From Cohnella herbarum (lineage in GTDB: Bacteria; Bacillota; Bacilli; Paenibacillales; Paenibacillaceae), in NCBI RefSeq assembly GCF_012849095.1, contig NZ_CP051680.1:7606001-7670000 (forward strand): 64,000 nt of DNA, read 5' to 3'. Below the pieces are notes generated by a model that was not told where the DNA came from, made no database searches, and was given only the letters and a program-made list of their open reading frames with translations. Of this stretch, positions 44,349-54,373 are shown in pieces (the first letter of the stretch is position 1; the number at the start of each line of letters is the position of its first letter). Both the position numbers and the translations under genes were made by a program.

Positions 44349-46052
44349 TTGGCTAAGAAATTATTATTGACTTGCATGGCTGCCGTATTAGTGTTCACTG
44401 CTGCTTGCTCTAATGGCAACAATGGCAAGAACAACGCGTCCAGTACTGCAAGCAGCAGCGCTCCTGCAGCAACAGAAAGCGCAGCCGCATCGGAAAAACC
44501 GCTTGATAAAGTTACTTTCTCTTACTTTCTTGGCGTAGCCAATGCGCCGGACGTGAACACGAACGAGACGACAATCGGTAAAGCTTTCGAGGATCAAACT
44601 GGCGTCAATTTTAAAATCGAACATTTAGTAGGCGACCTGAAAGCTAAGATCGGTACGATGATCGCCTCTAACGATTATCCGGATGTCATCAACCCGGATG
44701 CCGGTATTGATCAGCTTGTTGACGCCGGCGCGTTTATGGACCTGACCGATCTGATTGAAAAGAGCCCGAACATCAAGCGTGTATACGGTCCGTTCCTCAA
44801 CCAAATGAAAGCGGCGGATGGAAAAATCTACTACCTCCCGATCTCAGCCCAAGTCGGCGACTTCGTGCCGGATCCTGAAATCAACCAAGGCGCATTTTGG
44901 ATTCAACGCCGCGTATTGAAAGAAGCGGGCTATCCGAAGATAAAGACGCTGGATGAATACACGAAGCTGATTGAAGACTACGTCGCCAAACATAAAGACG
45001 AAGATTTGACTGGACTGATTTCCTTGACGCACGACTGGAGATTTTTCGCGACCTCCAACGTGCCTATGCACTTGGACGGTTATCCTAACGACGGTAACGT
45101 CGAAGTCGATATGACGACGTTCGAAGCCAAAACGTATTACACGACCGATTCCACGAAGCGTTGGTTGCAAAAATTGAACGATTTGAACGCTAAAGGTCTA
45201 TTCGACAAAGCATCCTTCGTAGACAATTACGATCAATATCTTGCAAAGCTTTCTTCTAAGAAAGTCCTCGGATTCTTTGACTATGGCTGGCAATCGGCCA
45301 ATGCCCGCAACCTTCTGGTAGATGCGGCAAGACAAGATCCAACGCAAGACGATTTCGTATACTTCCCGATGCCACTTACGTGGGATGGCGGTAAAGACCA
45401 GCTTTTGGATCCTCCGGGATTCGTTAAGAACCGCGGTATCGGTATCAGCGTAAGCGCGAAAGATCCAGAGCGGATCATGGGATATTGGGATAATCTGCTG
45501 AAAGAAGAAAACCAAATCCTTAAGAGCTGGGGTATTAAAGGCGAAACATACGAAGTGGACGACAAAGGTCGCTTCTACCGTACGGCTGAGCAAATCAAAA
45601 AAATCGACGAGCCGTTCAATTTGAGCTTCGGCTTCCGATACTTTAACTGGGATTGGCCGCAATACGGCGCGAATTCCACGCTTTCTGATGGCAACGCGTT
45701 CGCACCAGGCTTCCAACCGGAAGTATTCCAAATGCGCTTGACGGATGCGGACAAAACGATTCTCGAAAAATATGGCGTCAAAACGTACTCTGAGCTCTTC
45801 GCTGCTCCGGACGACCGCGCGTGGTACCCTGCATGGGGCATTCCGAAAACGCAAGGTTCACCGGAACAAATTTGGGAAACGACGAAGGACGAAGTAACGA
45901 AGAAATTCTATCCGAAGCTCGTGCTCGCGAAACCGGCCGACTTCGATAAAGTATGGGAAGAATATTTGACCGCATTCGGCAAGCTTGACACGGCTGGCTA
46001 TGAAAAATGGTATACGGAGCAAATTAAAGCTGCTATTGAAGCTGCCAAATAA
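44349..46052 (+). CDS. LplA/YtcQ-type large substrate-binding lipoprotein (aldouronate uptake)
   Basis: The start is the TTG at 44349, about 10 bases behind AAAGGGG; the ATG at 44298 overlaps the -10 box and would put extra charged residues before the signal. The 567-residue protein has a lipobox (VFTAACSNG), a Ser/Ala/Glu linker and a large extracellular solute-binding fold (TTIGKAFEDQTGVNFKIEH, DYPDVINPDAG, RGIGISVSAKDPERIMGYW). The size and the partner permeases match the LplA family, used by Paenibacillus for aldouronates. No ATPase is nearby. Confidence 0.9.
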   Translation: MAKKLLLTCMAAVLVFTAACSNGNNGKNNASSTASSSAPAATESAAASEKPLDKVTFSYFLGVANAPDVNTNETTIGKAFEDQTGVNFKIEHLVGDLKAKIGTMIASNDYPDVINPDAGIDQLVDAGAFMDLTDLIEKSPNIKRVYGPFLNQMKAADGKIYYLPISAQVGDFVPDPEINQGAFWIQRRVLKEAGYPKIKTLDEYTKLIEDYVAKHKDEDLTGLISLTHDWRFFATSNVPMHLDGYPNDGNVEVDMTTFEAKTYYTTDSTKRWLQKLNDLNAKGLFDKASFVDNYDQYLAKLSSKKVLGFFDYGWQSANARNLLVDAARQDPTQDDFVYFPMPLTWDGGKDQLLDPPGFVKNRGIGISVSAKDPERIMGYWDNLLKEENQILKSWGIKGETYEVDDKGRFYRTAEQIKKIDEPFNLSFGFRYFNWDWPQYGANSTLSDGNAFAPGFQPEVFQMRLTDADKTILEKYGVKTYSELFAAPDDRAWYPAWGIPKTQGSPEQIWETTKDEVTKKFYPKLVLAKPADFDKVWEEYLTAFGKLDTAGYEKWYTEQIKAAIEAAK

Positions 46053-46066
46053 TCGATAATAATGAT

Positions 46067-46122
46067 AAAGCGAAAGACCGGCTTATACGTGCTGTTGGCT
46101 CGCATAAGCCGGCTTTCGCTTT
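46067..46122 (+). promoter_or_regulatory. Long intercistronic stem-loop after the LplA-type gene
   Basis: Arms AAAGCGAAAG-CCGGCTTAT and ATAAGCCGG-CTTTCGCTTT pair over 19 positions with one unpaired A in the left arm, and a 17-base loop. It is followed by CCACAAAG, not a T-run. This is the strongest of the four binding-protein stem-loops in the window. Confidence 0.75.
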
Positions 46123-46158
46123 CCACAAAGCAAAGACCGGTCCGGAAGGAGAATGAAT

Positions 46159-47133
46159 ATGGCGAGCAACATCAAATCTACAACGACTTCCATCGCGTCT
46201 GACCTAAAGCCGACGGGAATAAAGCTTTTCTTCAAAAAACTTGTGCAACAAAGGATTCTCGTTTTGATGTCCGTTCCTTTTCTCATATGGCTCTTTCTCT
46301 TCAAATATTTGCCACTGTGGGGCTGGACGACAGCCTTTCAAAAGTATAGACCGGCCAAAAGCTTCTCGGAACAAGAATGGGTCGGTTTGGATCAATTTAA
46401 GTTTCTCTTTCAAGACGAACGGTTTCTCCGCGTATTAAGAAATACGCTTGCACAGAGCGGGATCAATCTCGCCCTTGGTTTTATTACCGCAATTATCCTC
46501 GCGCTCTTGCTCAACGAATTGCGTGGAATGATATTTAAACGTGTCGTACAGACGGTTACTTACATGCCGCATTTTCTATCTTGGGTCGTCGCCGCGGGGA
46601 TTATTCAAGCGACGCTCGCGCCGGATGGCATTATCAATATGTTAATGATTAAATTAGGCATGATCGAGAAAGGCCAAGAAATTTTGTTCCTCGGCATTCC
46701 GAAAGATTTCTGGACCATATTAGGACTTGGGACCGTTTGGAAAGACCTCGGGTGGAATACGATAGTCTACTTGGCTGCGATGGCAACGATTGATCCCGCG
46801 CAGTACGAAGCGGCTGAAATGGATGGAGCGGGGCGTTTCAGACGAATGTGGAACGTTACGTTGCCAGGTATCAAATCGGTTATCGTCGTCTTGCTTATAT
46901 TAAACATCGGTAATTTGATGGAATCGGGATTCGAGGCGCAATACCTGCTTAAAAACGGTATGAACATCGATTATTCCGAGAACATTGACATATTTGTTCT
47001 GACTTACGGTATTAACCAAAGCAACTTTTCCCTGGCTGTCGCGGCAGGTATGTTTAAAAGTCTCGTCAGCATCGTCTTGCTGTTCATCGCGAACAATATT
47101 GCAAAACGTGCAGGAGAGAGCAGATTGTTCTAA
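46159..47133 (+). CDS. LplB-type ABC transporter permease
   Basis: The ATG at 46159 is 6-7 bases after AAGGAGA; the ATG at 46153 is too close to it. The 324-residue protein has six helices after a hydrophilic N-terminus and the EAA loop QYEAAEMDGAGRFRRMWNVT. It also has the WTTAFQKYRPAKSF region common in LplB proteins. Confidence 0.93.
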   Translation: MASNIKSTTTSIASDLKPTGIKLFFKKLVQQRILVLMSVPFLIWLFLFKYLPLWGWTTAFQKYRPAKSFSEQEWVGLDQFKFLFQDERFLRVLRNTLAQSGINLALGFITAIILALLLNELRGMIFKRVVQTVTYMPHFLSWVVAAGIIQATLAPDGIINMLMIKLGMIEKGQEILFLGIPKDFWTILGLGTVWKDLGWNTIVYLAAMATIDPAQYEAAEMDGAGRFRRMWNVTLPGIKSVIVVLLILNIGNLMESGFEAQYLLKNGMNIDYSENIDIFVLTYGINQSNFSLAVAAGMFKSLVSIVLLFIANNIAKRAGESRLF

Positions 47134-47147
47134 AGGAGGATTACCGG

Positions 47148-48080
47148 ATGGCGAACTTAGCTACAGGAACTGCCCCTAAGAAGCTTCCCCGAAGGAACGC
47201 TTCAATGGGAGACCGAATTTTCGACATATTAAATATCACCTTCCTTTGCTTACTGATGGTTGTCACCTTGTATCCTTTTTTGAACACTCTTGCGTTATCG
47301 TTGAACCGAGCGATGGATTCGATTAGGGGTGGCATCTATATTTGGCCGAGAGACTTGTCGTTTGAAAATTACAAATTCGTGTTTAGTCAATCGACGATAT
47401 TCCATGCGACGTTGATCTCGATTCTTCGGTTGGTTATCGGTTCAATAACAACCGTATTTTGTTCGGCAATGGTAGCGTATACGATCAGTCGGCAAGAATT
47501 CGTGTTGCGTAAGTTCATCACGATCGCTTTCGTCCTGACCGCGTACGTTAACCCGGGCCTTATTCCGAACTATTTGAACATTCGCGATTTAGGCTTGATA
47601 GACAGCTTCTGGGTTTATATCTGGCCGGGATTGATCGGCGTCTTCAACCTCATTCTTATCCGATCATTCATCGACGGACTTCCGGAAAGCATTCTTGAGT
47701 CGGGAAGAATAGACGGAGCGGGAGAATTCAGGACGTTCTTCAACATCGTACTGCCTCTTTGTCTGCCTGTTCTTGCGACGGTGGCGTTGTTCACGGCGGT
47801 ATATCAGTGGAACTCTTGGCTTGATGTATTCTTGTATAACTCGTCGAATATCAAACTTAGTACTCTGCAATACGAACTGCAAAAAATTCTACAGAACTCA
47901 AGCGCCTCTTCGTCGGCGGCAAGTGCATTTTCAAATCCGGAAGCGGCAGCCAACGCGGTTACGCCGCTCGCGGTAAGATCGACGATGACGATCGTGGCTT
48001 CGGTTCCGATGATCGTCATGTATCCGTTCTTGCAGAAGTACTTCGTTAAAGGGATGATGGTCGGCGGCGTGAAGGGTTAA
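47148..48080 (+). CDS. YtcP/LplC-type ABC transporter permease
   Basis: The 310-residue protein has six helices and the EAA loop ILESGRIDGAGEFRTFFNIV, and ends in YFVKGMMVGGVKG, typical of the YtcP family. AAAGGAGG precedes the ATG. It completes the transporter together with the LplA and LplB proteins. Confidence 0.93.
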   Translation: MANLATGTAPKKLPRRNASMGDRIFDILNITFLCLLMVVTLYPFLNTLALSLNRAMDSIRGGIYIWPRDLSFENYKFVFSQSTIFHATLISILRLVIGSITTVFCSAMVAYTISRQEFVLRKFITIAFVLTAYVNPGLIPNYLNIRDLGLIDSFWVYIWPGLIGVFNLILIRSFIDGLPESILESGRIDGAGEFRTFFNIVLPLCLPVLATVALFTAVYQWNSWLDVFLYNSSNIKLSTLQYELQKILQNSSASSSAASAFSNPEAAANAVTPLAVRSTMTIVASVPMIVMYPFLQKYFVKGMMVGGVKG

Positions 48081-48097
48081 CGGGAGGATGAGCAGAT

Positions 48098-49105
48098 TTG
48101 GCAGATAATATTAACCGAAGCATTCCTAAATTGCATGAAGCTTTCCAAGGTTATTTCGATATAGGAGCCGCGGTCAACCCGCGTACGATCGTCGAAGCGG
48201 GGGAACTGATCGCCAGTCACTATAACAGCCTTACCGCCGAGAATGAGATGAAGTTCATAAGTCTTCATCCCGCGGAGGATACGTATACGTTCGAAGCAGC
48301 CGACCAAATCGTCGGTTTTGCACGAGAACATGGAAAGAAGATGAGAGGGCACACGCTCGTATGGCATAATCAGACTTCTGATTGGCTGTTCCAGGACAGC
48401 GATGGAGGATCGGTTAGCCGCGATACGCTGCTTGCCCGTCTGAAATCCCATATCGATACCGTCGTGAAACGTTACCAAGGGGATATCTATGCTTGGGATG
48501 TCGTCAATGAAGCCATTGCGGACGAAGGGGCGGAGCTGCTCCGCTCTTCCAAGTGGCTTGAAATTGCCGGACCGAGCTTTATTGCCAAAGCTTTCGAATT
48601 CGCTCACGAAGCGGATCCGAAAGCGCTGCTATTCTATAACGATTACAACGAGTCGCATCCGATGAAGCGGGAAAAGATATACGCTCTGTTGCAATCCCTG
48701 CGCAGCCAAGGCGTGCCGGTACATGGCGTCGGTTTGCAAGCTCATTGGAACTTGTATGATCCGGGGCTGGATGAGATCCGGGCCGCGATCGAAAGATACG
48801 CATCGCTTGGCTTGGTGCTGCACTTGACCGAGATGGACGTGTCGGTTTTCCGGTTCGAAGACAGGAGGGCAGATCTGACCGCTCCGACCGAAGAGATGTT
48901 AGAGCTGCAAGCTCGAAAGTATGAAGTTGTGTTCAGTATGCTTCGGGAATACCGGGACGTCATTGATTCAGTCACTTTCTGGGGGGCTGCGGACGATTAC
49001 ACTTGGCTTGACGATTTTCCGGTTCGGGGTCGGAAAAACTGGCCGTTGCTGTTCGATGAGAAGCACCAGCCAAAACCGAGCTTCTGGGGCGTTGTATCCG
49101 AATAA
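48098..49105 (+). CDS. Intracellular GH10 endo-beta-1,4-xylanase
   Basis: The TTG start at 48098 has GGGAGGA 9 bases upstream. The 335-residue protein has no signal peptide and is a bare GH10 barrel: ENEMKF, RGHTLVWHNQTSDW, acid/base Glu138 in WDVVNEA and nucleophile Glu245 in LHLTEMDVS. It resembles the intracellular XynA2/IXT6 type that cuts imported aldouronates and xylooligosaccharides. It follows the transporter by 17 bases, so the operon links uptake and cleavage. Confidence 0.95.
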   Translation: MADNINRSIPKLHEAFQGYFDIGAAVNPRTIVEAGELIASHYNSLTAENEMKFISLHPAEDTYTFEAADQIVGFAREHGKKMRGHTLVWHNQTSDWLFQDSDGGSVSRDTLLARLKSHIDTVVKRYQGDIYAWDVVNEAIADEGAELLRSSKWLEIAGPSFIAKAFEFAHEADPKALLFYNDYNESHPMKREKIYALLQSLRSQGVPVHGVGLQAHWNLYDPGLDEIRAAIERYASLGLVLHLTEMDVSVFRFEDRRADLTAPTEEMLELQARKYEVVFSMLREYRDVIDSVTFWGAADDYTWLDDFPVRGRKNWPLLFDEKHQPKPSFWGVVSE

Positions 49106-49125
49106 GTAGGGGGAGTGTAGGATTA

Positions 49126-50271
49126 ATGGAAGCATCGAAGCACGAAGGCGCTTATTACTCCGGCAATTATCGCAATCTTCTGCTCGATTACGGATACGAC
49201 GAAGAGGATATTGCCGTCAGAGTCGAACAGACGTGGCAGCTCTTGTTCGGAGACAATGAAGCTACGAGAATCTATTATCCCGTCGGAGACGACATGGGTT
49301 ATATGCTCGATACCGGGAACGACGACGTTCGGACGGAAGGCATGTCCTACGGCATGATGATGGCCGTGCAACTCGGCCATAAGGACATTTTCGATCGGTT
49401 ATGGAGATGGACGTATAAGCATATGTTTATGTCTTCCGGAGAGAACGCGGGATACTTCGCTTGGTCTTGTAATAAGGACGGCACGAAGCGGGCGCATGGC
49501 CCCGCGCCGGACGGCGAAGAGTATTTCGCTCTCGCGTTGTTCTTCGCCTCGAATCGGTGGGGCGACGGTCCTTCCCCGATGGATTACGGCGCGAAGGCTA
49601 GGGAATTGCTTCATGCGTGCGTTCACAAGGGGGAAGACGGGATCGGGTATCCGATGTGGAACCCATACAACAAATTGATCAAGTTTATACCGAACTGCGA
49701 ATATACCGATCCGTCTTACCATATTCCGCATTTCTACGAGCTGTTCTCTTTGTGGGCAAACGAGGAAGATCGGACGTTCTGGAAGGAAGCCGCGGCGGCG
49801 AGCAGGGATTATTTGCGGGTGGCTTGCCACCAGGAAACCGGTCTAGCTCCGGAGTATTCGTTCTACGATGGTACGCCGAACGACGAACGCGGGTACGGAC
49901 ACTTTTTCAGCGATTCCTACCGGGTTGCCGCCAATATCGGACTCGATGCGGAATGGTTCGGTTCTAATGAGTGGATGAGACAACAAACCGATCGTATCCA
50001 AGCGTTCTTCGCGGACAAGCAACCCGATGACTACAGGCGTTATAAAATCTCGGGCGAACCGTTCGAGGAAAAATCGCTTCATCCCGTCGGTCTCGTCGCT
50101 ACGAACGCCATGGGGTCGCTTGCCCATCCGGAAGGAGCGCATGCAAAGGCAAGCGTACAGTTGTTCTGGAATACCCCCGTACGCACGGGGGACCGGCGTT
50201 ATTACGACAACTGCCTTTATTTGTTCGCCGTATTGGCATTAAGCGGACGGTTTAAGATTTGGTTGAGCTAA
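49126..50271 (+). CDS. GH8 reducing-end xylose-releasing exo-oligoxylanase (Rex-type)
   Basis: The 381-residue protein belongs to GH8 and lacks a signal peptide. Glu71 in VRTEGMSYGMMMAV is the proposed acid and Asp263 in FFSDSYRVAANI the base, matching Bacillus halodurans Rex (Glu70, Asp263). Such enzymes remove xylose from the reducing end of oligosaccharides of three or more units. GGGGGAG precedes the ATG. It complements GH10 and GH67 in the same operon. Confidence 0.93.
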   Translation: MEASKHEGAYYSGNYRNLLLDYGYDEEDIAVRVEQTWQLLFGDNEATRIYYPVGDDMGYMLDTGNDDVRTEGMSYGMMMAVQLGHKDIFDRLWRWTYKHMFMSSGENAGYFAWSCNKDGTKRAHGPAPDGEEYFALALFFASNRWGDGPSPMDYGAKARELLHACVHKGEDGIGYPMWNPYNKLIKFIPNCEYTDPSYHIPHFYELFSLWANEEDRTFWKEAAAASRDYLRVACHQETGLAPEYSFYDGTPNDERGYGHFFSDSYRVAANIGLDAEWFGSNEWMRQQTDRIQAFFADKQPDDYRRYKISGEPFEEKSLHPVGLVATNAMGSLAHPEGAHAKASVQLFWNTPVRTGDRRYYDNCLYLFAVLALSGRFKIWLS

Positions 50272-50281
50272 GCCCGTTCTA

Positions 50282-50308
50282 AGCCTCCTTGTATGGGGAG
50301 GCTCTTTT
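50282..50308 (+). terminator. Weak intrinsic terminator between GH8 and GH67 genes
   Basis: Arms AGCCTCC and GGAGGCT with an 8-base loop are followed by CTTTTG. Partial read-through is likely because the next gene is co-directional and in the same pathway. Confidence 0.6.
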
Positions 50309-50340
50309 GCATTGATATATCGAAAGGCAGGAATGTCAGC

Positions 50341-52410
50341 ATGAATCTTAAAAACGATAGAAGCGGTTACGAATGTTGGTTGAGGTATTCCTATATTGAC
50401 GACGATATCTCGCGAGATGCTTATTTGAAACGGTGTTCCCGGATCGCTCTCATTGGGGAATCCGCTTTAATAGAGTCGGCGCGTGCCGAACTTAAGCTTG
50501 CTTTGACCTCGATGCTCGGAGCAAAACCGCTAGAGATCGGAATATCGGAAGACGGTCCGGCGATCGTGGCCGGAACTTTCGACAGCTTACAGGGACTAGG
50601 CCTCGGCTCGTTTGTCGAAGCGGCCGATATTGCCGAACTGGGTAATGAAGGCTATATCGTGCTCGCATCGGAAGACGGTCGGGTGTATCTATTGGCGGAG
50701 ACGGACAAAGGGGTATTATATGCCGTCTTCCACTTGATTCGAATGATGCAGACCGGGGAAGATATCGAAACTGCGAGCGTGCGAGAATTTCCGCGAAACA
50801 GCCTCAGAATGATCAACCATTGGGATAACATGGATGGATCGATAGAGCGCGGTTACGCGGGGCGAAGCATTTTTTATCGAGATAGCAGGTTCATTGAGGA
50901 TCTGAGCCGCGTTAGGGATTACGCCCGTTTGCTCGCTTCCGGGGGGATCAACGCCGTCTCGATTAACAACGTGAACGTTCACGTTCAAGAATCGAAGCTA
51001 ATTACCGAGGAGTTCCTGCCAGATGTCGCGAAGGTTGCGGACATCTTCCGCGGTTACGGCATTCGCCTCTATTTAAGCGTAAATTTCGCTAGTCCGATCG
51101 AGATCGGCGGGCTGGAAACGGCGGATCCTTTGGTGCCGGAAGTACGCCGGTGGTGGAGCGGGGCTGCTAAGGAAATATACCGCCATATACCGGATTTCGG
51201 CGGATTCGTGGTCAAAGCGGATTCGGAATTCCGGCCGGGGCCGTTCACCTACGGTCGCAATCATGCGGACGGTGCAAATATGCTGGCCGAGGCTCTGGAA
51301 CCATACGGCGGAGAAGTGATCTGGCGCTGTTTCGTTTATAACTGCTTGCAGGACTGGCGGGATCGATCGACGGATAGAGCTAGAGCCGCATATGACCATT
51401 TTATGCCGCTGGATGGTACGTTTCGGGACAACGTCCTGCTTCAGATTAAGAACGGGCCGATGGATTTCCAAGTTCGCGAGCCCGTTTCTCCTTTGCTGGG
51501 CGGGTTAACGCGCACCAATCAACTGTTGGAACTGCAGATTACGCAAGAGTATACAGGCCAGCAGCGACACCTGTGCTACTTGGTTCCGCAGTGGAAGGAA
51601 ATTCTCGAATTCGATACTTATGCTCAAGGGGAACATTCGACCGTCTCGGAGGTTGCGAGCGGAAGACTGTTCGGAAGGAAACGGGGAGGTCTTGCGGCGG
51701 TAGGGAATATCGGGGATGACATGAATTGGACCGGGCATATTCTCGCTCAGGCCAATTGGTACGGCTATGCCCGGTTGACATGGAATCCGTGCCTTAGCTC
51801 GGAGCAGATTTCTCGGGAATGGATTCGGATGACTTTCGGGCAGGACATGGGAACCGAAGGGATTATTCTGAAGATGCTCAGCGACTCTCATCGTATCTAC
51901 GAGGCCTATACGGCGCCTCTTGGTGTAGGCTGGATGGTCAATCCCGGACATCACTACGGCCCTAACGTTGACGGGTATGAATATTCCAAATGGGGTACCT
52001 ATCACTATGCGGATCGCTACGGCATCGGGGTTGACCGCACGGTAAGATCGGGTACGGGTTACGCGGGACAGTACCATTCTCCGCAATCGGACCTATACGA
52101 ATCTCCGGAACGATGCCCGGATGAGCTTCTGCTTTTTTTCCATCACGTATCTTACACGCACGTGCTGAAATCCGGCAAAACGGTTATTCAACATATATAC
52201 GATTCTCATTTCAACGGTGCGGACCAGGCCGTCGATTTAGTGGCGCAATGGGATTCGATCAAGGAAAAGATCGACGAAGGGATATATCTCCAAGTGAGGG
52301 AGCGGCTCTTGCATCAGGCCGAGCATGCCGGGGAATGGCGGGATATCGTGAATACTTATTTCTATCGCAAATCGGGAATCGCGGACGATTACGATCGCTT
52401 AATCTACTAA
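50341..52410 (+). CDS. GH67 alpha-glucuronidase
   Basis: The ATG at 50341 gives 689 residues, the usual size of AguA; the longer frame from 50293 runs over the preceding terminator. The catalytic acids of the Geobacillus enzyme (Glu285, Asp364, Glu392) map with a constant offset of 11 to Glu296 in [11 protein letters not shown], Asp375 in [12 protein letters not shown] and Glu403 in [11 protein letters not shown]. It removes (4-O-methyl-)glucuronate from the non-reducing end of aldouronates in the cytoplasm. The released uronate is usually 4-O-methylated, which the UxuA/UxuB route downstream cannot directly use. Confidence 0.95.
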   Translation: MNLKNDRSGYECWLRYSYIDDDISRDAYLKRCSRIALIGESALIESARAELKLALTSMLGAKPLEIGISEDGPAIVAGTFDSLQGLGLGSFVEAADIAELGNEGYIVLASEDGRVYLLAETDKGVLYAVFHLIRMMQTGEDIETASVREFPRNSLRMINHWDNMDGSIERGYAGRSIFYRDSRFIEDLSRVRDYARLLASGGINAVSINNVNVHVQESKLITEEFLPDVAKVADIFRGYGIRLYLSVNFASPIEIGGLETADPLVPEVRRWWSGAAKEIYRHIPDFGGFVVKADSEFRPGPFTYGRNHADGANMLAEALEPYGGEVIWRCFVYNCLQDWRDRSTDRARAAYDHFMPLDGTFRDNVLLQIKNGPMDFQVREPVSPLLGGLTRTNQLLELQITQEYTGQQRHLCYLVPQWKEILEFDTYAQGEHSTVSEVASGRLFGRKRGGLAAVGNIGDDMNWTGHILAQANWYGYARLTWNPCLSSEQISREWIRMTFGQDMGTEGIILKMLSDSHRIYEAYTAPLGVGWMVNPGHHYGPNVDGYEYSKWGTYHYADRYGIGVDRTVRSGTGYAGQYHSPQSDLYESPERCPDELLLFFHHVSYTHVLKSGKTVIQHIYDSHFNGADQAVDLVAQWDSIKEKIDEGIYLQVRERLLHQAEHAGEWRDIVNTYFYRKSGIADDYDRLIY

Positions 52411-52438
52411 CTGCTTAGAACGAAAGGGCGGTTGTCGA

Positions 52439-53497
52439 ATGAAAATGGTATTCCGGTGGTACGGGGAAGGGAACGATACCGTCACGCTGAAGCAAATCAA
52501 GCAAATTCCCGGCGTGGAAGGGATCGTATGGGCGCTTCATGACGTTCCCGCGGGCGAAGAATGGCCGATGGACAAAATTTTGGCTTATAAGGAACAAGCG
52601 GATTCGTACGGCCTGCATCTCGAAGTCGTCGAGAGCGTGAACATTCATGAGGATATTAAGCTTGGATTGCCCTCGCGGGATATATACATCGATCGCTACA
52701 AGAAAACGATCGAAAAGCTGGCTAAGGTAGGCGTGAAAACGATCTGCTATAACTTCATGCCGGTATTCGATTGGGTACGGACCGATTTGTTTAAGGAGCT
52801 AGAGGATGGCTCGACGGCTCTTTTCTATGAGAAAGCCAAAGTCGACGGCATGGATCCGCGCGAGTTGGTCGATCGGATCGCGAACGATCTTGATTTTACG
52901 ATGCCGGGTTGGGAACCGGAAAGACTTAAGAAGTTGACCCCGCTCTTCGAAGCCTATTCGAGCGTTTCGGAGGAGGATTTATGGAGTAACCTGCAATACT
53001 TTCTGGAGGAGATTATCCCCGTAGCGGAAAGCAATGGGATCAAAATGGCGATACATCCGGACGACCCGCCATGGCCGATCTTCGGATTGCCAAGAATCAT
53101 CACGGGGCCGGATAGTTTGCGAAGATTGCTTCGGCTGGTCGACAGTCCAAGCAATGGCATCACATTGTGCAGCGGCTCGCTTGGAGCGAATCCGCGGAAC
53201 GATATTTCGGCAATGGTGCGGGAATTCGCGGGTCATATCCCGTTCGCCCATATTCGGAACGTCCGCGTTTACGATAACGGGGATTTTATCGAAACGTCTC
53301 ACCGGACGTCGGATGGGACGGTAGACATTGCCGGTATCGTGCGGGCTTACCATGAAACCGGATTTACCGGATATGCCAGACCGGATCACGGAAGGCATAT
53401 TTGGGATGAGCAGTGCCGGCCTGGTTACGGTTTATATGACAGAGCGCTAGGCATTATGTATTTGTGGGGAGTTTGGGATTCCATGAACGCGAGCTAA
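52439..53497 (+). CDS. uxuA: D-mannonate dehydratase
   Basis: The 352-residue protein matches Uxu[80 protein letters not shown]. It dehydrates D-mannonate to 2-keto-3-deoxygluconate. With the SDR encoded next it forms the lower part of glucuronate breakdown. An isomerase (UxaC) and KDG kinase/aldolase are not in the window. Confidence 0.95.
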   Translation: MKMVFRWYGEGNDTVTLKQIKQIPGVEGIVWALHDVPAGEEWPMDKILAYKEQADSYGLHLEVVESVNIHEDIKLGLPSRDIYIDRYKKTIEKLAKVGVKTICYNFMPVFDWVRTDLFKELEDGSTALFYEKAKVDGMDPRELVDRIANDLDFTMPGWEPERLKKLTPLFEAYSSVSEEDLWSNLQYFLEEIIPVAESNGIKMAIHPDDPPWPIFGLPRIITGPDSLRRLLRLVDSPSNGITLCSGSLGANPRNDISAMVREFAGHIPFAHIRNVRVYDNGDFIETSHRTSDGTVDIAGIVRAYHETGFTGYARPDHGRHIWDEQCRPGYGLYDRALGIMYLWGVWDSMNAS

Positions 53498-53510
53498 AGG
53501 GGAAGTTACC

Positions 53511-54362
53511 ATGAGCATTCCAATCCATGAGAATTTACGAGACAAGGTAGCCGTCGTGACGGGCGGGAGCGGAGTTCTCTGCTCCGAGATGGCCAAGGAG
53601 TTAGGCCGCCAAGGAATGAAAGTGGCGATACTGAACCGGACGGAGGACAAAGGGCAAAGAGTAGCGGAGGAGATTCGCCTGGCGGGGGGAGAAGCGCGAG
53701 CGTTCGTCTGCGACGTGCTGGATGCCGACTGCGTGAACGGTGCGGCGAAGCTCGTTCAAGAGCAGTTAGGTCCGTGCTACCTTCTCGTTAATGGGGCTGG
53801 GGGCAACCATCCGGGGGGCAGTACGACGAACGAGACGTTTCAACCGGGAGATACGGAGAGAACGGATATCCGTACCTTCTTCGACTTGACCGAGGAGGGC
53901 TTCAGTTATGTGTTCGATCTGAACTTCCTCGGGACGCTCCTCCCGACGCAGGCTTTCGCCAAACAAATGCTAGGCCGCCCGGGAGCGAATATTATCAACC
54001 TGTCCTCGATGAGCGCTCCCAGCCCTATGACCAAAGTGCCGGCATATAGCGCGGCGAAAGCCGCTATCGATAACTTCACGCAGTGGTTGGCCGTTCATAT
54101 GGCGGACTCAGGGATTCGGGTTAACGCGATCGCTCCGGGCTTTTTCCTAACCGAGCAAAACCGAAAGTTATTAACGCGGGAAGACGGCTCGTTAACGGAG
54201 CGGTCGCATAAGATTCTCGCGCATACGCCGATGCGCAGGTTCGGCCGGCCGGAGGACTTGCTCGGTGCGCTAATCTGGCTCGCGGACGATAGCGTTTCAG
54301 CATTCGTCACCGGCATAACGGTCCCGGTTGACGGCGGATTTATGGCTTATTCCGGAGTATAG
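53511..54362 (+). CDS. SDR-type D-mannonate oxidoreductase (fructuronate reductase)
   Basis: The 283-residue short-chain dehydrogenase has an NAD(P) motif ([15 protein letters not shown]), [12 protein letters not shown], a catalytic Ser in INLSSMS and YSAAKAA (Tyr, Lys). It resembles the SDR-type mannonate oxidoreductase YjmF of Bacillus rather than the long-chain UxuB of E. coli. It should reduce D-fructuronate to D-mannonate. It lies 13 bases after uxuA. Confidence 0.9.
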   Translation: MSIPIHENLRDKVAVVTGGSGVLCSEMAKELGRQGMKVAILNRTEDKGQRVAEEIRLAGGEARAFVCDVLDADCVNGAAKLVQEQLGPCYLLVNGAGGNHPGGSTTNETFQPGDTERTDIRTFFDLTEEGFSYVFDLNFLGTLLPTQAFAKQMLGRPGANIINLSSMSAPSPMTKVPAYSAAKAAIDNFTQWLAVHMADSGIRVNAIAPGFFLTEQNRKLLTREDGSLTERSHKILAHTPMRRFGRPEDLLGALIWLADDSVSAFVTGITVPVDGGFMAYSGV

Positions 54363-54373
54363 GAGGCGGCAGG

